From: Streptomyces sp. DH5
GTDB taxonomy: Bacteria > Actinomycetota > Actinomycetes > Streptomycetales > Streptomycetaceae
DNA: 64,000 nucleotides
Direction: 5' to 3'
NCBI RefSeq assembly: GCF_020873915.1
Contig: NZ_JAHWGP010000030.1
Location: 1 to 64,000 of the forward strand
Position numbers and translations under genes: made by a program
In this document: positions 1 through 6,490 of the stretch, piece after piece
Layout of the letters: each line of letters starts with the position of its first letter
How positions within the stretch are numbered: the first letter of the stretch is position 1
Notes under the pieces: model-generated
The model's database searches: none
What the model was told of the DNA's origin: nothing
Seen by the model: only the letters and a program-made list of their open reading frames with translations

Positions 1-117
1 CTCAAAACCCTCGGAGCCGTCAACATCGCCAAGACCACTCGGGCAATCCGCGACCAGCCCGAACGAGCCCTCCCGCTCCTGGGCATCACCAACAACCCGG
101 ACACTCAAGGAACTTGA
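1..117 (+). CDS. transposase C-terminal end (ISAs1-like), cut by window edge
   Basis: The first 38 codons are open from base 1 and end at TGA 115-117. The peptide contains NIAKTTRAIRDQPERALPLL, which resembles the C-terminus of ISAs1-type DDE transposases: a conserved NIA followed by a basic stretch ending in P-L-x-L-L-G. The catalytic part lies outside the window, so activity cannot be judged. It borders the membrane-protein gene at 211 and probably marks the right end of an IS. The family assignment rests on this short tail only. Confidence 0.5.
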   Translation, partial: LKTLGAVNIAKTTRAIRDQPERALPLLGITNNPDTQGT

Positions 118-210
118 TCAAGCCCTGGATCGCCGGCCCCTCGGCCAGACTTGTTGCCTCACGCCCCATGCGTACCGCTGCTGCGGTGGCCCGTGCCCGG
201 GAGGCTTCTG

Positions 211-1188
211 ATGACGTCGGACATGAGGCCGGACGAGAACGGGGCGGCATCGCCCGGACGACGACGGCCTCCCGGTGACCGCGTCGCGCTGCGCGGCGAC
301 CTGCGGTCCGCCCTGCCCGACGCCACCGCGGCGGTGGTGGTCACGGCGCTCGTCTTCGCGTTCCTGTACGCGCGCATGGAATCGGGTTCTTCGGACACCG
401 TCGCGGTCATGCCGTTCATGGACGACGCCGGCACCTACTGGATGTACTTGCTCAGCCAGGCGTTCGGGTGGTCGGGGCTGCTGTGGGCGTGGGGCACGGT
501 CATGCTCGGCCTGCTGCTGTCGGGGCCGCGCCCCGCCCGGCTGCCGGCCTCCCGGCAGGTACTGGAGCGCTGGCACCGCACCACGAGCCTGACGACCATG
601 GCGCTGATGTCCGCCCACGCGCTGATGTTCGCCGCTGAACTCGTCCGTTACGAGACGAAGGTGGACTGGGCGGAGCGGTTGTGGGTGGCCTTCGCGGACA
701 CCTTCGTGCCGGGCTGGTACGACTCAGGAACCGGAAGGATCGCCATCCCGCTCGGACAGGGTGCCCTCTACCTGGCGGTTCCGCTGGGGCTGCTGTTCTA
801 CGTCCGGCACCGCATCGGAGCGAACACCTGGCGCCGGCTGCACCGTTTCGTGATCGTCGTGTACGTGCTGAGCGTGTGGCACACGCTGCTGTACGGAACC
901 AACGTCTGGTACGGGGAGTGGCCGCGCACCGTGCTGTGGCTGCTGCAACTGCCGGTCGCCGTCATGCTGTTGCTGCGTCTGCTGAGACCTGCCCGGCGGG
1001 CCGAACGGCTGGGTTCCCCCAACGGGGGCGCGACCCGGCCGGGGTGGTGGCTGCGGGGGGCGGGACGGGTCGCGGTCGGGGCCGTTGTCATCGGGCTGGT
1101 CGTCGTGATGGTGTCAGGCCGTGACGGTGGACGGGACCGTCCGACCCACCCGCCCGCGACGGCCCCGCACGCCCAGGAGACGGACTGA
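211..1188 (+). CDS. ferric-reductase-like haem transmembrane protein
   Basis: A 325-residue integral membrane protein. After a charged, Pro/Arg-rich N-terminal tail of about 40 residues come roughly six hydrophobic segments. Two of them carry paired histidines spaced like the bis-His haem ligands of ferric reductase and cytochrome b561-type domains: His in RWHRTT and SAHALM (14 apart), and His in RLHRF and SVWHTLL (13 apart). There is no FAD or NAD(P)H-binding domain, so it would be a haem-only electron-transfer subunit at the cytoplasmic membrane. A short cytoplasmic tail follows the last segment. I chose ATG 211, preceded by GAGG, over the in-frame upstream ATG at 151, whose extension has no membrane or domain features. 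It lies just before a B12 riboswitch operon of iron-sulfur proteins, which suggests but does not prove an iron-related role. Confidence 0.65.
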   Translation: MTSDMRPDENGAASPGRRRPPGDRVALRGDLRSALPDATAAVVVTALVFAFLYARMESGSSDTVAVMPFMDDAGTYWMYLLSQAFGWSGLLWAWGTVMLGLLLSGPRPARLPASRQVLERWHRTTSLTTMALMSAHALMFAAELVRYETKVDWAERLWVAFADTFVPGWYDSGTGRIAIPLGQGALYLAVPLGLLFYVRHRIGANTWRRLHRFVIVVYVLSVWHTLLYGTNVWYGEWPRTVLWLLQLPVAVMLLLRLLRPARRAERLGSPNGGATRPGWWLRGAGRVAVGAVVIGLVVVMVSGRDGGRDRPTHPPATAPHAQETD

Positions 1189-1224
1189 CGGCCGGCACCG
1201 GGCGGGCCGGACGGTGTACCGGGT

Positions 1225-1400
1225 GGGATGATGGCCGGCGACAGGGCGACGGCGGAACGAGGAAGCCGGTGTGAATCCGGCGCGGTCCCGCCACTGTGAT
1301 CGGCGAGCGATTCCCGACAGGCCACTGCCCGGCAGCGGGTGGGAAGGCCGGGACGAGCATCGACCCGAGAGCCAGGAGACTCACGCGGTCGCCTCCTCGA
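1225..1400 (+). promoter_or_regulatory. cobalamin (AdoCbl) riboswitch 1
   Basis: The conserved core is readable in order on the plus strand: GGAAGCCGGTGTGAATCCGG (1261-1280), then CGGTCCCGCCACTGTGA, GCCACTG (1321-1327), GGGAAGGCCG (1341-1350) and GAGCCAGGAGAC (1369-1380). This is the B12-box architecture of class I cobalamin riboswitches. It ends about 45 nt before the ATG at 1445, so translational or transcriptional repression of the ferredoxin-like gene by B12 is expected. The outer helix limits are estimated. Confidence 0.92.
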
Positions 1401-1444
1401 CGGACCACCGGGGCGGATCTCCCCGGAGAGAGGGACGGCACCGC

Positions 1445-1849
1445 ATGCCCGCAACGCCGACCGGACGAAAGACGGACGACAAGAGGCCCGCGACGGCCAC
1501 CGACCCCGTGCCCTGCCGCATCGTCGTGTGCCGCGACTGCTGCTGCGGCAGCCCCAAGGTGACCGGCGTCGACCACGCGGCCCAGATCGTACGCCTGCGT
1601 GCCGCGGCACCGGTACGCGTCTCCGACTGCCTCGACGTCTGCGAACACGCCAACGTCATCGTCGTCCAGCCATCGGCGGAGGGCCGCGCCGCCGGCGCCC
1701 GGCCCGTCTGGCTGGGGCTGGTCAACGACCCGGACGCGACCGAGGACATCGCCGCCTGGGCACATGCCGGCGGACCGGGCGTCGCACCCCGGCCGGACAT
1801 TCTCGACCTGTACGCCATCACGCCGCCACGCCGGCGCCCGGCCTCCTGA
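1445..1849 (+). CDS. (2Fe-2S) ferredoxin-like protein under B12 riboswitch control
   Basis: A soluble protein of 134 residues. Cysteines sit in two clusters: VCRDCCCGSPKV near residue 30, and SDCLDVCEHANVIVVQP near residue 65. This pattern fits the thioredoxin-like [2Fe-2S] ferredoxin fold, with four Cys in C-x-n-C plus C-x3-C arrangement. The tail is Pro/Arg-rich. The start ATG has GAGAGAGGG upstream and is the first start after the riboswitch. It is probably co-transcribed with the FhuF-like gene 36 nt downstream. The family is often seen beside cobalamin genes; whether this one handles electrons for corrin chemistry or for iron release cannot be read from the sequence. Confidence 0.72.
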   Translation: MPATPTGRKTDDKRPATATDPVPCRIVVCRDCCCGSPKVTGVDHAAQIVRLRAAAPVRVSDCLDVCEHANVIVVQPSAEGRAAGARPVWLGLVNDPDATEDIAAWAHAGGPGVAPRPDILDLYAITPPRRRPAS

Positions 1850-1885
1850 CCGTACGGACGGAGAGCCGGGGGGAGGACAGGAACC

Positions 1886-2590
1886 GTGCACGCCGCCCGT
1901 GTCCCAGCCGCGTCCGTCACTGCCGCCCTGCATGACGTGGCGGGTCTCGGCGGCTTCTTCACCCTGCGGGTCGGCGGACGGGACGACGGCTGGCACCCGG
2001 TCGCCCGTTCCTACGCAGCGGGCTTCACCGACCTCGCCGAAGCCGTCGCACGCCACCACCGCACTTCGGAGCCGCGCGTCGCCGTCTCCATCGCCCAGCT
2101 CGGTCACGCCGCCCGCCTCTGGTCACCGGCCCTGGCCTGCGTCGTCCTGCACGGGATCGTCCCCGACCTGGAGGGACTGCAGCGGGCCGACGACGGACCG
2201 GCCCTCCGGGCGCCCCGCCCGGCCGGCTGGTACGCCGACCGGCTCGACTGCCCCGCCCGCGCCCTGTACCAGCAGGTGACATGTCATCTGTCGGCACCGG
2301 CCGACGGACTGCGCGTCAACGTCGCCCCGCGTTTGCTCGACGGCAACTCGGCGTCGGCGCTCGCCGGGGCGGCCCATGCCCTGCTCGCGCTCCGTCCCGC
2401 CGTACGCGGGCCGCTCATCGACCTCACGACCGAGCTGCTGGACATCGGACGCCTGGCGGGCACCGGAGTGCTCACCGGCCCCGCCCTCGCGTTCCGCCGC
2501 CGAAGCTGCTGCCTCTACTACCGCGCGCCGAACGGCTCGAAGTGCGGTGACTGCGGGCTGGCCGACGTACGCCGCCGAGCCCCGCGGTGA
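1886..2590 (+). CDS. FhuF-like (2Fe-2S) protein, IucA/IucC C-terminal type
   Basis: A 234-residue protein. The C-terminus reads CC-LYYRAPNGSK-CGDC (residues about 209-224), exactly the C-C-x10-C-x2-C motif that binds the unusual [2Fe-2S] cluster of FhuF-type ferric-siderophore reductases. The upstream 180 residues are mixed alpha/beta with no membrane segment, as in the family. GTG at 1886 is preceded by a strong GGGGGAGGA. It follows the ferredoxin-like gene by 36 nt, so the riboswitch at 1225-1400 probably controls both genes. Likely role: reduction of ferric siderophore or another iron substrate with electrons from the upstream ferredoxin. The functional pairing is inferred from the operon. 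Confidence 0.72.
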   Translation: MHAARVPAASVTAALHDVAGLGGFFTLRVGGRDDGWHPVARSYAAGFTDLAEAVARHHRTSEPRVAVSIAQLGHAARLWSPALACVVLHGIVPDLEGLQRADDGPALRAPRPAGWYADRLDCPARALYQQVTCHLSAPADGLRVNVAPRLLDGNSASALAGAAHALLALRPAVRGPLIDLTTELLDIGRLAGTGVLTGPALAFRRRSCCLYYRAPNGSKCGDCGLADVRRRAPR

Positions 2591-2661
2591 GGTACATCCG
2601 TTTCGGGCTGTGCCGCACACCGGGCCGGAAGCCGTGCGCCCGGCCCGGCGCGCCGCGGGTC

Positions 2662-2881
2662 AGGAGCGGGACAGTCGCCGGTCGGTACCCCGTCGGTGCC
2701 CGCGTGGGCCGACCACAGCCAGTTCGTCCGGCGCAGTTCGCGGGCGGTGGCGCGGAGGACGTCGGCGGTGACGCGGCCCTTCCAGCAGCCCTCGACGGCC
2801 TTCGTCAGTTCCCGGTTCCGCCCCTGGCGGGGAGCCGTACACGGGGGCCCGTGCTGCCGCGGCTGCGGGCTTCGTGGTCAC
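2662..2881 (-). pseudogene. metE: metE remnant (B12-independent methionine synthase, N-terminal stub)
   Basis: On the minus strand a GTG at 2881, with AAGGAG 7 nt upstream, opens a reading that begins VTTKPAAAAARAPVYGSP. After a one-base shift near 2819 it continues RNRELTKAVEGCWKGRVTAD and then LRATARELRRTNW and GVPTGD. These are the conserved first 70-odd residues of MetE (AKPAAAAARATVYGYPR, GPNRELKKAxEGYWKG, VPxGDFxxYD). Homology stops near 2662 and the remaining roughly 700 codons are absent. The one-base deletion plus the 3' loss make it non-functional. Its promoter-proximal B12 riboswitch (3080-3262) is preserved, consistent with the usual control of metE by cobalamin in actinomycetes. 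Confidence 0.72.
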
Positions 2882-3079
2882 GGAGATCTCCTTCGCGAGG
2901 TGAAACCCCGAGTTCCCGGAGGCGGCACGAGCCCGGAGGCGGCACGAGAACGTGAGGGGGAGACACACCGGGCGTGACCGACGCTGCGCAGCAAGGCAGT
3001 GCCGTCCGCCTGGGGTGTGTACGCCGACCCGCCCTCGAGGTCACCGGGACGTCCATGCACGAACGGTTCGCGCGCGGGC

Positions 3080-3262
3080 AGTCGGCAGGTCTTCGGACCC
3101 GCGGGCACGTCCTCACCGTTCGAGGACACCCACTGGCCGTCGCTTCCCGGGCCCGGTACCTCGGACCCAGTGCGTATGACGGCGGTCGTTCCCGCTCACC
3201 GCTGCGGAACAGTCCTGGATTTCCACCGGGTTCCCTCGTGCGACACCCGCCTGGCTGACGGG
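3080..3262 (-). promoter_or_regulatory. cobalamin riboswitch 2, upstream of the metE remnant
   Basis: Read on the minus strand from 3262: GAACCCGGTGGAAATCCAGG, then ACTGTTCCGCAGCGGTGAGCG, ACGCACTGGG, GGGAAGCGACGGCCAGT and GTCCGAAGACCTGCC (ending near 3086). These are the ordered conserved blocks of a cobalamin riboswitch, and none looks damaged. It lies about 200 nt upstream of the metE GTG. In Streptomyces, metE is classically repressed by B12 through such an element. Here the aptamer has outlived its gene. Confidence 0.85.
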
Positions 3263-3571
3263 GCGGACCAGCTGCTGCGGGCAGTCGGCCCGTCAGGAAC
3301 GCGGACGTCCGTGAGCCGGGCGGTGACCCATGTCACGCGCCCGGAACGGCGCCGGGATCGTGCTCCCCGGCCCGGCGCCGGTGAGCAGGGCGGGGACCGA
3401 AGCGAGGGCGTCCGGGAACCGTTCGCCCGGGATCCCACCGTCCTGGGCCAGTGCAGGACGAACAGCAAGGTCGGGGCATGGGGCGCTGAGGACCACGTTG
3501 TGGCGGGCTCGGCAACGATGCCGAGGAAATGGCGGTGGACTCCAGCGGTGCGCGAGCGAGGCTCCGGAGGC
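3263..3571. other. no confident gene; minus-strand coding-like remnant
   Basis: Minus-strand frame 3293-3496 shows coding-like composition, ending in GHRPAHGRPRS and a stop, but has no recognisable domain and no clear ribosome site. It may be debris of the rearrangement that removed most of metE. Nothing else is supported here. Confidence 0.25.
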
Positions 3572-3952
3572 TCACAGGGGAAGCGTGGCGAGGGAACGGG
3601 CGGGGTGGCGCGGGCCGAGGAGGACGACGATGCCCTTGCCCTCGGGGGAGGGGTGGGTGGCCTGCGTCCAGCCATGGCGGCGGTAGAAGGCCATGGCCCG
3701 CCCGTTCCGGACCGAGGTGAGCAGCCATGCCCGCCCTTCGGGCGCGTCTGCGGCCACCGCTTCGAGGAGGCGGGCGGCGAGGCCGGTACCGCGGGCGGTG
3801 GGCCGGACGGCGAGTTCGTCGATCTCCCGGGCTCCGCACAGCCAGTCGGCGGTGCGGTCCTTGCCGAGGCCGGCGGCCGCCTGGGGATAGCAGCGATCGG
3901 TGGGGAAGAGGGCCGGAGTGGTCCACGCGGTGGCGAAGGGGACGGTGGACGG
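3572..3952 (-). pseudogene. GNAT N-acetyltransferase, 5'-truncated
   Basis: The frame is open on the minus strand from a stop at 3953-3955 down to TGA 3572. It includes the GNAT acetyl-CoA signature region: REIDELAVRPTARGTGLAAR (motif A, with the R/Q-x-x-G-x-G/A pyrophosphate loop as RGTGLA), then LLTSVRNGRAMAFYRRHGW (motif B). About 126 codons remain. A full family member needs an N-terminal strand-helix block of some 60-80 residues, which is missing, and there is no start codon with a ribosome site before motif A. The nearest GTG (3757) would cut motif A. I therefore read it as a truncated gene, although a start further upstream in a frameshifted part cannot be excluded. Confidence 0.55.
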
Positions 3953-4248
3953 TCACTGACCAAGCCCTGCTATGCCGCGGACGCGGAACAGCCGGCACTG
4001 TGCTGATGGAGGAAGCAGCCCGCCGACGGGAGGACCGGGCGAGAGTGCGGCCGGCAGGCCACGTGCCAGGGGCGCGCGTACACGCCGAAAGGCCAGGACT
4101 CGATCGACGAGGCCGTCGGCAGTGCCCGACGAGTCGAGCCGGGGGTGCATCGGGCCCCCGGCTTCCCCGGGCTGTGTGAGATCAGCCAGTTCGCCGTCAT
4201 TCTCTTCCACTCCCTCTTCCAGGCCCAGCCGGGCGTTCTCGGTCTGCA

Positions 4249-4404
4249 TCAGGACTTGACCTCCACCAGCAGTACGAGGTTGTCGAGGACGGTGATCCAG
4301 TCGACGCCGAGCAGCTCGTCGCGCCTGACCCGGTAGGTGCTCTCACCGATAGGGGGCGAAACAGGCCCGGGGGTCGACCTCGGATACACCTCATTGGGTT
4401 ACTT
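4249..4404 (-). pseudogene. C-terminal fragment with a PD-(D/E)xK-like end
   Basis: On the minus strand a frame of about 50 codons ends at TGA 4249-4251 with the peptide GVDWITVLDNLVLLVEVKS. A D followed some 14 residues later by hydrophobic-E-V-K resembles the active-site spacing of PD-(D/E)xK nucleases. There is no usable start, and a stop lies immediately upstream. It is followed by an ATG overlapping the TGA, leading to a short frame (to 3953) of no recognised family. Likely a gene remnant; the nuclease assignment is tentative. Confidence 0.28.
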
Positions 4405-4451
4405 CGGCGGTGGAGGAATGACGGGCGGATGGCTCTGAGAGGTGAAAGCAA

Positions 4452-4577
4452 GTGGATCTAGCGGTGGTGGGCATCGGGTTCGAGGACGACGCAGCAGCCA
4501 CCGTCATCCTCGGAGCGGTAGTCCTGGTAGTGGCGTTCGCCCTGGTCCACTGGCGCCTCAAGCGTGAAAAGAAGTAA
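4452..4577 (+). CDS. putative 41-residue single-span membrane peptide
   Basis: GTG 4452 is preceded by GAGAGGTG at good spacing and is followed by 41 codons ending in TAA. Residues about 14-33 are strongly hydrophobic (AAATVILGAVVLVVAFALVH). The N-terminus is acidic (GFEDD) and the C-terminus basic (WRLKREKK), which matches the positive-inside rule for a type III single-span peptide with a cytoplasmic C-terminus. No family is recognised. The surrounding 2 kb is remnant-rich, so it may be an orphan; hydrophobic design plus a ribosome site make it more credible than a random frame. Confidence 0.45.
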   Translation: MDLAVVGIGFEDDAAATVILGAVVLVVAFALVHWRLKREKK

Positions 4578-4694
4578 CGAGACGCTCTGACTGGACCTCT
4601 TTCATCCTGCCCCGGCCGGATGAAACGGGCTGGTCAGTTCTGCGACGTGACGAAGTCCCTCGTCGTTGGTGTGCTGATCTCACGCAACACGCCA

Positions 4695-5006
4695 TCGGCC
4701 GGAGGGCTTCGTTGGTTCCGCCCTGTGCGGAGTCAGCCCCGTCGAGTACTTCTCCGGCCGCCGGAGCACGCGCCGGCTCAACCACGGCGGCGACCGCCGG
4801 GCTGACGCGGTCCTGCACCGCATCGTGTTCACCCGCCTGCGCCACGACCCGCGCACCCAGGCGACTACGAACGCCGTACCCAAGAGGGCAAGACCCGACG
4901 GGAGGTCATCCGATGCGTCGAACGGTATGCCGCCCGCGAGGTCTTCAACCCGGTCAGACCGGTTTCCCGCGTCCCGCGTCGTAGGGGCGTCTGTGATACG
5001 TGGGTG
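4695..5006 (+). pseudogene. IS110-family transposase 3' remnant (copy 1)
   Basis: The sequence aligns by eye with the last 100 codons of the complete IS110 transposase at 45787-46887: SALCGVSPVEYFSG, RRLNHGGDR, LHRIVFTRLRHDPRTQ, AREVFNPVRPVSR. Frame breaks (for example after RTQ) and loss of the N-terminal DEDD domain make it inactive. It ends at the same terminal block, AGGGGCGTCTGTGATACG, that closes the other copies. Confidence 0.75.
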
Positions 5007-5009
5007 ATA

Positions 5010-5235
5010 CGGCGAGTCCGCACCGAGGCCCGTCGTGGCGGGATCCCTGCCCGGATCCGTGAGACGGCGAAGCCACACCCGAACACTCCGGTATGGCTTC
5101 GCCGTGAGACCGAGCGCCTTGGCGTGCACGATGCGGTCGGTGCTTCGTGCAGTCCGGTCGCCTGTGACTCTCTCGGGTGCCTGATGTGCGAGCGTACCCG
5201 CTCACCCGCTCACCCTTCGTACGAGGTGCGTGCCC
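5010..5235. repeat. about 210-bp dispersed repeat, copy 1, with hairpin 5065-5104
   Basis: This segment is similar along its length to 10097-10310, in the same orientation and directly after an IS110 remnant in both places. It contains a long hairpin (CGGCGAAGCC at 5065, CGGCTTCGCC-type partner at 5095-5104) with 16 of 18 pairs formed. It ends before the GH6 stop at 5316, so the hairpin may also terminate transcription. No protein is convincing in either strand. Confidence 0.7.
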
Positions 5236-5315
5236 CTCCCGGCGCGACCGGGTCGCGTGAGCGCGTGAGCGGCCGGATCGACTGCCTCGCCTGTGCGCGC
5301 GGCGGGAGTCCTGGA

Positions 5316-6281
5316 TCAGTAGCCGTAGATCATCTTGTAGGCGACCTCGGGGAGGAACTGGCCGGCCGTGGAGCCGGTTCCGACACCGCAGTTGCCGTCG
5401 GACTCGCCCGGGGTCTTGATCCACAGGAGCATCTCGGCGCCTCCGCCCGTCTGGGTGGGCGTGCCGATGCGGCGGCCGGAGGGGTTGCACCACTGGCCGT
5501 CGGAGCCGTTGCCGTTGCGGCTGGTGTCCACGACGAACGGCTTGGTGTAGCCGTAGCGGGCGGCCAGTTCGCTGTTGACGGCGTTGCCGTAGGCGGTGTT
5601 CTCGGCGGTGGTGATGTAGTTGGAGACGTTGAGCGAGAAGCCGTGGGCCTGTCGGAGGCCGGCTTCGTGGAGGCGCCGGGCCATGGTCGCCGCGTCGGCC
5701 CAGCGCGGGTTGCCGGCGTCCATGTAGACCCAGGTGTTGGGGGCCTGGCGGTTGAACTCGGCGAGGGCACCGGTGAGCATGGCCTCGCGTTCGTCGATCT
5801 GGGCCTGGGTCATGCAGCCGTAGTCGCCGAGGGAGTCCGGTTCGAGGATGACGACGGCGGGGCGGGCCGCGATGCCTCCGGCGAACTGGGCGATCCAGCC
5901 GGCGTAGGCGGCCGGCGAGGCGGCTCCACCGGCGGAGTGCCCGCCGCAGTAGTCACGGTGGTAGATGTTGTAGGCGACGAGGACGGGCAGCTTGTCCCGC
6001 TGGTCCGCCGCTCCGACGTAGGCACCTGTTGCGGGACCGATGCTGCCGCTCCAGGAGCCGAACCAGCGGGCCATCGGGGTGTTGGCGATGGAGGCGTTGA
6101 TCGCGGCGGCCCGGCCGTCGCCGGGGTTGGCGGCCGCCCACCGCCTCGCGCTCGAGTCGGGGTCCACGTAGAACCCGTTGGTCATGGTGGTGGGGTCGGC
6201 CGCGTGGGCGGAGGGTGCGGCGGCGAACGCCAGCGGCAGGGCACAGAGCGCTGCCATCAGGGTGCGGAGTCCGTGGCGCAA
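5316..6281 (-). CDS. secreted GH6 cellulase (endoglucanase/cellobiohydrolase)
   Basis: A 321-residue precursor. An N-terminal signal peptide of about 27 residues (Arg-containing n-region, Ala/Leu-rich core, SAHAAD cleavage context) is followed by one glycoside hydrolase family 6 domain. Visible family marks are ARPAVVILEPDSLGDYG with the catalytic Asp, DAGNPRWAD, the VDTSRNGNG loop with a second acidic site, and LLWIKTPGESDG near the end. GH6 enzymes cut beta-1,4-glucan by inversion. No carbohydrate-binding module is attached, so it is a stand-alone catalytic domain. The start is TTG 6281, chosen because GAGG lies 7 nt upstream and the signal peptide begins there. A perfect CebR-type palindrome sits 31 bp upstream and should repress the gene without cellobiose. 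It is divergent from the LacI-family gene at 6491. Confidence 0.9.
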   Translation of the reverse strand: MRHGLRTLMAALCALPLAFAAAPSAHAADPTTMTNGFYVDPDSSARRWAAANPGDGRAAAINASIANTPMARWFGSWSGSIGPATGAYVGAADQRDKLPVLVAYNIYHRDYCGGHSAGGAASPAAYAGWIAQFAGGIAARPAVVILEPDSLGDYGCMTQAQIDEREAMLTGALAEFNRQAPNTWVYMDAGNPRWADAATMARRLHEAGLRQAHGFSLNVSNYITTAENTAYGNAVNSELAARYGYTKPFVVDTSRNGNGSDGQWCNPSGRRIGTPTQTGGGAEMLLWIKTPGESDGNCGVGTGSTAGQFLPEVAYKMIYGY

Positions 6282-6312
6282 GACAGTACCTCGGTTTCGG
6301 AGGAGGTGGCTC

Positions 6313-6326
6313 TGGGAGCGCTCCCA
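6313..6326. promoter_or_regulatory. CebR-type operator
   Basis: A perfect 14-bp palindrome, TGGGAGCGCTCCCA, identical to the known CebR box of streptomycetes. It lies 31 bp upstream of the GH6 TTG start, in the 200-bp divergent gap. CebR is a LacI-family repressor released by cellobiose or cellotriose, so the site fits a cellulase promoter. Confidence 0.9.
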
Positions 6327-6327
6327 C

Positions 6328-6341
6328 TGGAAGCGGTCCCA
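6328..6341. promoter_or_regulatory. LacI-type operator half-site pair, copy a
   Basis: TGGAAGCGGTCCCA, an imperfect palindrome resembling the CebR box beside it. An identical copy lies at 6429-6442. It may be bound by the adjacent LacI-family protein or be a weak CebR site. Confidence 0.55.
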
Positions 6342-6428
6342 ATCGTGTGGGTGGGGGATTGAGCTGTCAATGTTCGGTGCGTCATGTGACTTTCACAGGG
6401 GGGTCGTACGTCTTGTGGGCCGCTGCAC

Positions 6429-6442
6429 TGGAAGCGGTCCCA
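6429..6442. promoter_or_regulatory. LacI-type operator half-site pair, copy b
   Basis: Identical 14-mer to 6328-6341, 49 bp upstream of the ATG of the LacI-family gene. Its position suits autoregulation of that gene. Confidence 0.55.
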
Positions 6443-6490
6443 TTTCCTGCGTCCCCTGAGTACTCCCCGCCTGTGAAAGACTCACGAGCC

